64,000 nt of DNA. Source: Zygnema cylindricum. Its lineage: Eukaryota > Streptophyta > Zygnematophyceae > Zygnematales > Zygnemataceae. Under the pieces are notes generated by a model that was given only the letters and a program-made list of their open reading frames with translations, was not told where the DNA came from and searched no databases. The DNA lies in contig JBBHKE010001684.1 in the NCBI GenBank assembly GCA_037447655.1, forward strand, positions 124,001 through 188,000, in the 5' to 3' direction. The position numbers and the translations under genes were made by a program. Shown here piece by piece: positions 9,687 to 19,600 of the stretch. The stretch's first letter is position 1. The number at the start of each line of letters is the position of its first letter.

Positions 9687-12600
9687 ATGGCTGCCTTCTT
9701 TGGCTCCAAGGATGTTGTTGGAGGACGAGTTGCACCGGATGTGACTCTTGTCGACAAAGGGAAAGAGGTATGTTATTAAATAATCCTACTGCTTTTAGTG
9801 TCAAGTAAGTGTTTTTATGGTTTACCTAGAAGAGGAAGACAAAGCAATTTTGTCCTCATCTATTTTGGTTTCTGCTTTCAAGTGAGAAATTTTCTGATGT
9901 AGAATGAAAGAAGACAAATTGTTTTTGTCTTTTTCCGTTATGCTTACTGCTTTTGATGCCTAGTGAGTGTTTCTATAGTGGACAAAGAAGAAGACAAAAT
10001 ATATTTTTTGTCTCCATCTGTTGACAATCTTCGGAGGAAAGGTTAGCTCACCCTACGTGAATTACGAAAATCTGGTTTCTCTTGTTTTAGAGAGTCAAAC
10101 GGAAAAGTTGACATGTGAGAAGCTTTTTTTTGTTTTTGATTTTTTGTTTTTTTGTTTTCGTTTTAGTTTTTATTGTTGGTTTTCGTTTTTGTTTTTGTTT
10201 TTGTTTTTGGTTTTTGTTTTTGTTTTTGTTTTTGGTTTTGTTTTTGGTTTTGTTTTTGGTTTTGGTTTTGGTTTTTTTGTTTTTGTTTTTATTTTTGGTT
10301 TTCGTTTTGGTTTTTGTTTTCGTTTTCTTTTTTATTTGGTTATGTTTTTGTAGATAATATTGGCCAATGGAATCATCTCTATGACTATTTTGAAGCCATC
10401 GGGTTTAGTTTCATCCTTAAGTTTTGGCGGAATCGACAATTTGTTCGACAAAACTCAGAGAGAAACAGGCCGAGGGTAAGCTCAAGCCACACAAGAAATG
10501 GTCAAGAACAGCAATGTGAAAATTTTATATGTCATCACGTGTTTCCTCTTTTTCTCCTTTCCCGTCATTGCTGGATAGTGCACGGCTGCATTTTATTTAT
10601 TTATTCATTTTTTTGTTTTTTTTTTTGTTTTTTTTTGTTATAGAATACGCAGCTTTACGTTTCTTACCTCCTCCAATTTTATTGCCACGAGTTTCCATGG
10701 GTTTTGAAGCTTTCTTTCCTTTGTTTTTTTGTTTTGGTTTCAGATACTTGGACCTCAACTGGGGTCCCGGTGCCGACTCCAGCATATTTGATGTGTAAGA
10801 TTGTCATGTTATGTCATGTCACATTATGTCGCATGACGTCATGCCACATCACATTGTGTCTCATAATATTATGTGACATCACATCACATATGTCTCATGA
10901 GATCACGTCACATCATGTCACATCACATTATATCATCAGATATCATGTCACGTTACATCACACATCACATTGTCTCTAGATATCATGTCACGTCACATCA
11001 CAACTCACATCACATCATGGCTTTAGATATCATGTCATGTCAACTTGCATCACATTATGTCGCACGATATCACGTCACGTCTCATGGTGGCGTTGTTGAT
11101 GTGTAAGATTGTTACGTCTCATGAGGTCACCTGATTCCCATTCTTGGTTTCTACATCACTTCGGAGCTGCACCTTCTTTTTTTTTTACTTTGGTTTTTTC
11201 TTCTCTGTCGTCGGAGATTTTTACTTGGTGTACATCATGAAGAAACGTAAGAAATGTAAGAAATGGTTTATTTTTTTATCAAGAATGGAAACGCTTGTAA
11301 TTCTAGGGTTTTTGGGTTTTAAAATGAGTTCTAGTGTGGGGAAAATCATACAAGGGTTGCAGGGTACATGGAACTAAATATGAAGTTATTCACGAGGATC
11401 TCTCGAGAGTGGAAATCGGATTTGTTCGTTTCTACGATCCCAAGACCAATCCTCCTATGTGCCCTCTCAACATTCATAAACGGTAAATGACAACACTTGT
11501 ATTTTCGTCTTTTTTTCTCTTTGTCTCTGATCTTTGGTCTTTTTGTCTTTTTGTCTTTTTGTCTTTTTGTCCTTTTGTCGCTGTCTTTCTGTGTTTGTCT
11601 TTTGTGACATCAGGTTTGTACCGTTGACTTTAGCCCGCAAGGCTCTTTTCTTTGATTTGCCAAAGTTAAAAGCACGTAATTTCTGGAAGGAGTTGCTTCT
11701 TACTTTCTTTGGTTAAGGATGGGAAATCATTTGAACTTATTTTTTAAGTTGAATTTTCTTTTCTTTATATTTTTCCCCCTGATGATTTCGTCTCTATCTC
11801 GGCTTTTTCTGACTCAATTTCTGAGTTTGAATCCTCCTGTCTTTCTCCTCGTGATTCCGTTTTATATTTTCTTTTTTGAACTTAGTTTTTGAGTTGAATC
11901 TTGCTGTTATTTTCTCCCTTGTGGTTTCATTTTGATCTTTGCTTTTCTTTGTTTCTTCAGATTTGTACTTTTGAGAGGTTGTTTTGGTTTTTATTTCTAC
12001 ACTATTTACGAACGTCCCAAAGGATGGCCGTCTTTTAGCATCAGTCAAACTCGATTTACGATGAAATTAAATCGCGATAAGTGAGTTTTCTGAATAAATG
12101 TTTTTCTTCCTTTCAAGAATGAATTTATCCCTTTCAGAAAAAGTTTTTTCTTTTTCACCCAAACTCGGTTTACAATGAAGCTGAATTGAGATAAGTGAGT
12201 TTTCTGACAAAATATGCTTAAAAATGCTTTATTTTTCTGCTCTAAAGAAAAGGTTTTTCCATATTGTAATATATTTTTTTCCTTCAAAAACGCTTTTGTC
12301 TCTTAAAAAACGTTTTTTCCTTTTCAGTCAGACTCGATTCCCGATGAAATTGAAGGAGCTAAGTGAGTTTTTTGACAAAATGCTCAAAAATTCCTTATAA
12401 AAAAAGTTTTTTCCTTTCAAAAAAAGTTTATCCCCTTTCAGTCAGACTTGATTCACGATGAAATTGGATCGAAGTTGTAGGACAAAATCTTGAATTTACT
12501 TTTTTTAAATATATTTTGCTTCTAGAAAGAGAAAGAAGTTCTTTAAAAAAAATAAAAATCCTTATTTACATGCAGTTATTACTTTGTTTGTCTTTCCAAA

Positions 12601-15600
12601 GATTGAAGCACCTTTTTCACTGTAATTAGTGTGGACGATTTTAGCATCTTCACATCTTTCCATCTCCACATCTTACTCCGTTATTTGGGCTGGAGACCTC
12701 TTCCTCTCAGGCTAAAAATAAACTGAAAAGCATATAAAATAAAGTAAAAAGCATCAAAAATAAACTGAATATCATCTAAAATGATGTAAAACGTGTCAAA
12801 ATAAACTAGAAAGCATCAAATAATTCACTTAAAGGCATAAAAGATCAATTAAAAGTATAAAAAATGGAGGACCCAGTTGAGTTACTTCAAAAATCCCTTT
12901 GAAGAATTTGAAAACAATATACTATGGTCCATGCTAAATAAAGTTAGCCTTGGTAGAAAAAATGTTAAAAAACTGTTTGAAAAAAAGCGCCAGTTTTACG
13001 CATGTGTTAAAAACCGGCAAAACCCCTTTTTCTTCAAAAACTAGATTTTGTTTTTTTTCTGACATTCATAATGTGTTTGAATCCATATTATCAATTCAAG
13101 ATGAGGAATGTCTTTGTAATTGTACTTATTTTGTTTACTTATATACAATGGTTCCATAATATACAATGGAGGCTTTTGTAATTATATTATTAATCATATT
13201 TTATTTTATTTACTTTGAAACAGGTTCCATTATATACAATGGAGGCTTTTGTAGCTATATTCTTAATCATATTTTATTTTATTTACTTTGGAAAGGGTTA
13301 TATCATATACAATCGTTATTAATCGTACTTTATATTATTTACTTTGAAACAGGTTCCATTATATGGCCATATCGGACGACCGACAGAGAGAGATGCCGGG
13401 GCCGGAGGACTTTGGACCGGGCAAAAGCAAAACTCTCGGACCACAAGAATCCACACTTCTCATAAATCCCTCCAATCCTAAGCTCAAAGGCGAGGTTTGG
13501 ACAAATCTCTCTTCTTAATAGTACACACTATTTATTTAACACATGATGTAAGGGAGGAAAACGACAAAGTGTCTCGGTTTTTGACTCTCCTCCAATCCAA
13601 AGCTCAAAGGCGAGGTTTGGACAAATCTCTCTTCTTAATAATACATACTATTAGCACATGATTTAAGGGAGAGGTAAAGGACAAAATATCTATTTTTTTG
13701 ACACTTTTGATAAATCCTTCTAATCCAAAGCTTTAAGACGAGGTTTGCATAAATTTCTTGCTTATTTGTTATTTCATTAAGCTGGATACAAATCGGTGTA
13801 TGCTGTTACGTATTTCACGCTTTATTATATGATTCAGTACATACTATTTAACACAGAGATAGTGTGTTTCCCTGGAGGGAAACGGCAAAGTATCCCGGTT
13901 TTGACACTTTCGATAATTTTTTTCAATCCAAAGCTCAAAGGGGAGGCTTTCACAAATCTCTCTTCTTAATTATTATTGTTTCTTTTAATTGGATACAAAT
14001 TGGTGTATACTATTACATATTTCACACTTTATCTAATTCAGTACACACTATTTAATGCATTATTTAAGGGAGGAAAACGGTTAAGTACACCGGTTTTGAC
14101 AGTTACTGATGGTTTTTTTCAAACCAAACCTAAATACTCCTCCGAAAACAAAGATCTCAGAGTCCTCTTTGTCTGTGTTTTGTCTTTCTTCTTTTTCTTT
14201 GCTTCCTTTCCTTCCTTTTTTTGTCTTTTTCCTCCAGGTCGATGATAAATACCACTACTCCTCCGAAAACAAAGACCTTAGAGTCCACGGCTGGATCTGC
14301 GACAATCCGGCCGTCGGATTTTGGGTCATCTCTCCATCCGACGAATACCGGAACGGAGGAATCACAAAGCAGAATCTCACGGCCCATGTGGGACCCACTT
14401 TGCTCTCGGTCAGCACTAAAAAATTCCTTCCCATGTGGGACCCACTTTGCTCTCGGCCAGCACTAAAAAAATTCTTTCGGCTGAACGAGATCCCGCTTTG
14501 GAATCGTTTAATCGGCTTTAGTGAAGGTTAAAAAAAAGTCCGGGGGAAGGAGGGGGAGGGGGAGGGAGAGGGAGAGAGGGAGAGGGAGAGGGAGAGGGAG
14601 AGGGTGAGGAGAGAGAGAGAGGGAAGAGTTGGTTAAGATCGACTGTGGAACACCTATTTTTGATTCTGGTACAAAAGGCATATATTGATTTCTATTGGTT
14701 TTTTTTCGTCTCTTTTGTTTGTTTCTAGATGCTTCACAGCTCTCATTATGGAGGAGATCCTCTTTGTCCCAGGTGGGCCGAAGGAGAAGAGTGGAAGAAA
14801 ATTTTTGGACCCACACTATTTTATGTAAACAAAGCTTCATCTGACAACCATAGAGCCACACTATGGAGTGATGCAAAAGCTCAGGTTGGTCTCTCTCTCT
14901 TTCTCCCTCTCCCTTCGCATCTCTCTCTCCCTCTCTCTCTCCCCTCCCTCCGACGGATTGGAAAACCCTGATTGTGCTTCTGTTAAATTCACAATTGAAA
15001 AAAGAGCTGGCTTTGGAATTCGATGTTTGCTGAGCTGGCAGCTTGGCCTTATTCTTTTCCGTCTTCTTCGGATTATTTGGGCGCAAATCGGCGGTCCAGA
15101 TTAACCGGTCGTCTTTTGGTTTCAGATCCGTAAGAGTCAAATACTAAAACGACACTTTTTTAAATCGTACTGTTCAGATCAAATCTGCAATTTCAACTGT
15201 TTATAGTCGTATTTTTTCCCTCGCCTTTTTTTCAGTCTCGTCTTTTTTCACTCTCGTCTTTTTTTCTCGTCTTTTTTACTTTCGTCTTTTTTACTCGTCT
15301 TTTTTACTTTCGTCTTTTTTACTCGTCTTTTTTACTCGTCTTTTTGGTTCTCTGGTATCCTAAAGGCAACTTCTAAATTGTTCAGTTCAGATTGAATAAT
15401 CATTTTTTTAACTTCTTAAGTCTGTATGTTTTACGTCTGTCTTTTTTTTGTTTTTTGGTATTTTGTTTTCCGATGCTAAAACGCTTTATGATTTTTAAAT
15501 TGGAAGTCGCGTGTTTACTTTTTTCTTTTCCTCCTCGCTTTTGCTTTCTGATTTCAAAATTTCACTTTTAAATTGTTCAGTTCATCTCGAATCTGCAATT

Positions 15601-18600
15601 TTGATTTTATAAGGCTTATGTTTACATCTTGTCGTTTTTTCTTTTGGTTTTTTAGTTCCTGACTGGTTATAGCGAATCAAAAGTCAAAGTCAAAACCAGT
15701 CATAGTCATCGTATACTCATAGTCGTAGGCATAGTCAAACTCAAACTCAAAGTTAAAGTGAAAGTCAAAATCCTAATAAACGGTCTGCTGTAAAGCATTT
15801 TGTTGAGATAATTTTTTTTGGTAAAACTTATTTGTTTTTTCAGTTATATCCTAAAGGAACCTTGGGGAGCTGCTTACGCATATTTGGGACTTGCTCTTCC
15901 TGGTGAGAAAGGATCTTGGCAAATTGAAAGTAAGGTAAGTTTTTGCAACTTTTCCGTGCTTTAGTTAAAAAAACCTAGTTCTGGAACTTATTGTTAGTTA
16001 ATAAAGATGGTCACTGTAGCACTTATCGCTATATTTGTACCGAGAATAATTAGCGGTACAACAAACTAATAAACCGCTAATTGTGGGTCACAAAGTACGA
16101 ACGACTGAAAACTTTTTGGTTATGGATACAAATTTTAACCAAATATGTTTGAAAAATGAAACAGAAGACAAGAATTGATCTCCGTATCGACAACTTCAAA
16201 GGGTAGATTCCCGACGCAAAAATATTGCAATATTTATTATATTATTATATTTATTGAAAGATTTATTATATTAATATATTTATTGAAATATTTGACCGGA
16301 CTTGGTACAATTTTACAGATAGAAATGTAAAATTTGAACCAGACGATGTGGTACAAATACGTATTGTACTATTGTTAGTTAAATAACGATTTTTAATTGG
16401 GTGAAAAATAAACCTCTATTTTTTGTGTTTTCCACAGGGATACCAACATTGGACTCGAACCGACGCACACGGAAATTTCGATATTCGAAATGTTAATCCG
16501 GGAATATACGATTTATTTGGATGGGTTCCGGGAATTTTGGGTGATTTCAAATGGGACAAATGTCACATTGTTATGAAAGGAGGAGAGACTGAAGCGATTG
16601 GAGATATTGTTTTTAAACCGACTCGAGATGGTCCCACTTTGTGGGAAATCGGAGTTCCTGATAGGTCGTCAAATGAATTCTTTATTCCCGAACCCGACCC
16701 CAAACTTGTAAACAGGCTTTATTTGGGGAAACCAGCTCACAGGTAGGCATTGTTTTTCATTATGTGTCATTATTGTATAAATAATATATCATTGTTTCTG
16801 CTTGAAACCAGCTCACAGGTAGGCTGTATACAATTTGAAACTTTTATTAGTTGTTTTAATTATCGACTTTGATTTGGGAGATTTGCGCAAAAAAAATAGA
16901 TTTTTTTGTTTTGTTTGTTTGTTTCTCTTGTTGCCATTCTTATATTTCGTTAGGTAAGGAGTTTGTGACAAGTGAATGCTTTTATAAAAAGTACGAAGGT
17001 TCAATGAACTTCTCAAAATTGTAACACTGTCTACAGTAATTATACATCATTATCGTAACATATCATTATATGTGTTATGTTACCTATCAGTATACATCAT
17101 AATCGCTATATAATCAGTTTTTGTATATTGCCTATTAGTTTATATCATTGTCGTTGTACCATTATTTATTTTTCATTATATGTCATTATTGTTATCAATT
17201 CTCTGTCATTGTTTCTGCTGAAAAGGAATTACACTGTGAGTCGCTGTAACAATAATTCAATCCTCTGTTTTTCCCCCTCTGAACTTAAAATAGTGTTAAT
17301 AATACTGTTTATTTCTTTTCTTGATGCTAAAACTTTTTTGAGGTTCACAATGGCCATGTCGTTTGGAATGACAATATATTTGTTAACACCAAAATAGTTC
17401 TCATGCTAACTGTTACTGTTAATAGCGATTCACAGTATAGTGGATGATTTGATCCATACTAAATCTGTGACTTTTTGTAAGTATAAAGTTTCAAAATTAG
17501 TGTGGTTTGTTAATGCGTGTTAACAGTTGCGACATGCGACTAACCTTTGGGAAAATGAAAATAAAATAAATAAATAAATAAAATACTGGAAATTGGTTTT
17601 TGGGATATGTAGGTTTCGTCAATATGGGTTATGGGCGAGATATTCCCAAATGTTTCCGGATCGTGACATTGTGTATACGGTTGGGAAATCGGATTGGCGT
17701 CGAGATTGGTGGTGGTGTCACATAAACAGGTTTAAATTTCTAAACACTAATTCATTCCTCGTAACGTTTAAACATTTTAACGTTTTATTGTTTTTATGCT
17801 TTCATGGTTTCATGATTTTATGATACGTGTCTTTATATGTTTGTATGCTTCATGTTTTTTAAAGTGGTAATGTGGTAATCAAAGCTGGGAAAATGGCAAT
17901 GCGAAGCGGATTTGTTGAGTGGTGTCTTTTACTTATTTTGACTTTTTTGACTTGAAGGAAGAAAGAGTATGGAATATAGAATGCACCTGATTGGACATTA
18001 TCGTCGAAGTTTACAGATGAGATAGGGCTTTGGAGTGAGCATCAACGACTTCTTGTTATGTTTTGAACTTTGAATCATGTTTGAAATATGTCTGAAATAT
18101 GTCTGAAATATGTTGGAGTTATGTTTTCTTATGGCTTAGAATGGTGTGGATTTTTAAATACAGACAAAAGGCAGACGGATCCTGCATACCTGCCACCTGG
18201 CAGATTAAATTTCACCTGGATTCTGTTCAACCTAAGGGGCAATATAAACTTCGACTCGCGATTGCTTCGTCAACAAATGCAGCTATTCAGGTTTGTATAA
18301 CAATTCCTATGCAGGAAACTTCGCGAACTTTGCTTTATATTTCGTTTCATTCTTTCACTATCGGCAAGAGTTTGACCACGAGATTTGTGCAGTGGAATGT
18401 GTATATTTTCAGAACATAGCATTGACAATGAGATTTGTTCAGTGGAATGTGTATATGTTCAGAACATGGCATCGAAGGTTTTAAATTCGAAAATCCGGTC
18501 AGCGTTATCTTGTCCCTATCATGTCGTCATTGGTGGAGATCTCACGCAGAATTTTAATCACACGTTTTGTTGTAAAAAACAGGTTCGAATTAATGATCCG

Positions 18601-18825
18601 AAAAAGGAACGTCCTCATTTCGACACGATGCAATTTGGAAAGGACAATTCACTATTTCGATGCGGATGTCACGGCCTTCACCATGAATTTACATACTCGT
18701 GTCCGGGGACATACCTTCATGTAGGAGAGAATTCTATCTATCTTACTCAAAGGAAGACTCCAAACATGATACCCAATGTGATGTATGACTATATTCGCCT
18801 CGAAGGCCCGCCTACTTTGGGATAA
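9687..18825 (+). CDS. Rhamnogalacturonan lyase (PL4), 14 exons, 646 aa
   Basis: Exons: 9687-9767, 10354-10475, 10744-10794, 11363-11482, 11961-12080, 13353-13494, 14238-14408, 14729-14884, 15035-15129, 15844-15934, 16438-16742, 17613-17729, 18164-18290, 18583-18825. All introns are GT-AG and the phases join into 646 codons plus stop, a normal plant length. The enzyme cleaves the rhamnose-galacturonate backbone of pectic RG-I by beta-elimination. Family landmarks in order: ANGIISMTILKPSGLVSSL, WGPGADSSIFD, KFHYMAISDDRQREMP, HVGPTLLSMLHSSHYGGDP (catalytic domain, about 1-330); an FnIII-like domain (GYQHWTRTDAHGNFDIRNV, about 335-420); a CBM-like domain (TWQIKFHLDSVQPKGQYKL, about 450-645) ending YDYIRLEGPP. 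No signal peptide follows the chosen start; an unseen upstream exon is possible. Many introns contain repeated exon edges. Confidence 0.96.
9785..10345 (+). repeat. Intron 1 repeats, including (GTTTTT/GGTTTT)n
   Basis: Bases about 10128-10345 are almost pure G and T, in GTTTTT and GGTTTT units. Earlier in the intron a motif ending in donor-like sequence recurs: ACTGCTTTTAGTGTCAAGTAAGTG near 9790, CTGCTTTCAAGTGAGAA near 9872 and ACTGCTTTTGATGCCTAGTGAGTG near 9947. Confidence 0.8.
10788..11112 (+). repeat. Exon 3 edge echo and ATGTCACATCAC satellite in intron 3
   Basis: TTGATGTGTAAGATTGT spans the end of exon 3 and its donor (10788-10804) and recurs exactly at 11096-11112. Between the copies lie about 290 bp of degenerate repeats built from CATGTCACATCACATTATGTC-like units. 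Confidence 0.85.
12041..12487 (+). repeat. Exon 5 end plus donor repeated three times in intron 5
   Basis: The real exon 5 end and donor (12041-12094, ACTCGATTTACGATGAAATT ... GATAAGTGAGTTTTCTGA) is echoed at 12156-12207, 12324-12375 and 12438-12487. The first two echoes keep AAGTGAGTTTT; the third has lost it (AAGTTGTAGG). The second echo also has an upstream TTTTCAG, so 12328-12362 looks like a 35-nt mini-exon, whose length would shift the frame. Confidence 0.9.
13133..13363 (+). repeat. Exon 6 acceptor edge repeated in intron 5
   Basis: The 26 bases 13338-13363 (TTTACTTTGAAACAG, then GTTCCATTATA) are identical to 13209-13234. More degenerate copies lie at 13133-13162 and 13279-13305. Use of the upstream acceptor would run into TAG within about ten codons. 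Confidence 0.9.
13463..13970 (+). repeat. Exon 6 end plus donor repeated three times in intron 6
   Basis: AGCTCAAAGGCGAGGTTTGG at 13481-13500 (exon 6 end and donor) recurs exactly at 13601-13620 with 20 more identical intron bases, a 120-bp step. Weaker copies lie at 13710-13759 and 13911-13970. A linked motif, GTACACACTATTTA ... AAGGGAGG, repeats alongside. Confidence 0.92.
14132..14286 (+). repeat. Exon 7 5' edge echoed upstream in intron 6
   Basis: ACTCCTCCGAAAACAAAGA occurs inside exon 7 (about 14256-14274) and 121 bp upstream in the intron (about 14135-14153), followed in both by TC or CC, then T(C/T)AGAGTCC. The acceptor CTCCAGGTCGATG of the real exon is absent from the echo. Confidence 0.88.
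14383..14477 (+). repeat. 47-bp tandem duplication across the exon 7 donor
   Basis: CCCATGTGGGACCCACTTTG ... CTCTCGGTCAGCACTAAAAA at 14383-14429 is repeated at 14430-14477. In the second copy the donor GT has become GC (CTCGGCCAGC), so only the first can be a canonical splice site. Confidence 0.93.
15235..15345 (+). repeat. (CGTCTTTTTT)n repeat in intron 9
   Basis: About ten units of CGTCTTTTTT, interspersed with ACT or TCT, form a pyrimidine-rich block within the intron between exons 9 and 10. Confidence 0.85.
16728..16824 (+). repeat. 76-bp tandem duplication across the exon 11 donor
   Basis: GAAACCAGCTCACAGGTAGGC at 16728-16748 (exon 11 end and donor) recurs base for base at 16804-16824. 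Reading past the first donor gives an immediate TAG, so use of the second donor would truncate the protein. A diverged third unit (TCATTGTTTCTGCTGAAAAG) lies at about 17204-17223. Confidence 0.93.
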
Positions 18826-19600
18826 ATAACACAGATTTTGCCCTGTATAGTTCTATTCTTATAAAGGCAAAGGCTCTCACTGTATATATGAGCAGAAATT
18901 GGGGATATGTTCAGAGAAATTTGTCCCATTTAAGAGATGCTCCTGCTTTGTAATTTTTCGCATCCAAAGACTTTAATGTAATTTGGCTCTTTTTGGTCAC
19001 ATGTGCCCTGTAATATTTTCATTTTGCCGGTAAAGAATGTGCTACTTGAGCTATTTTTATTATGGTTGTCTTTTAGCTAATCATGTCACCTTTATTCATT
19101 TACTTTTTATTCATCGATTATGTATACACTTATGTATGATCAGCTTGGACTCACGTAAATAAATTCTGAAATAATGTCGATGGGTAGATGTTGTGTGGAA
19201 CTGAGAATTATGTGCATAATTACACAGGATTTTTTGTTACACACACATTCGATTCGACTAGTCAACCAGCTTTTAACCAGCGATACACAATGAGTGCCAA
19301 TGCAACAGATGAGCATTCTCTTCGTCTTTTATTGGAAACTCTGTTTCCTACTTCGTGAAATGTTGATCGTCCGATTGTCAGAAAAGAGTACCAAGAAATT
19401 GTAACATTTATTGAATCTACTTTCTCTGCCTCATAACCTACATTGGCTTGTAAAGGACCAATGACTGGTACCAGAGAGGGCCGACAAATTTGCACAAAAC
19501 AAGACACTTCTTTTGGCCTATTTTTTCTCTACAAAAATGAGATTGAAATCTGGTGAGCCTCTTTTTCGTAGAAGTGTCTCCACAAAACGGAGTCTGAGAT
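18826..19600. other. Convergent 3' regions of RG lyase and KDSB
   Basis: 775 bp between two facing stop codons. It presumably holds both 3' UTRs and poly(A) signals (AATAAA at about 19159-19164). No additional gene is seen. Confidence 0.6.

Noticed and set aside
10810-11095. CRISPR-like or satellite array of CATGTCACATCAC units
   Set aside because: No uniform repeat/spacer structure and the setting is a nuclear intron; treated as simple satellite between two exon-edge echoes.
11614-11716. Alternative exon 5 of RG lyase, reading RFVPLTLARKALFFDLP after a plausible acceptor
   Set aside because: It starts like the true exon (RFVLLRGCFGFY at 11961) but then loses all similarity to the family and has no good donor; perhaps a chance match or a degraded echo.
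14508-15140. 210-residue minus-strand frame
   Set aside because: It overlaps RG lyase exons 8 and 9 and is dominated by Ser/Leu/Pro runs from the purine tract; a shadow.
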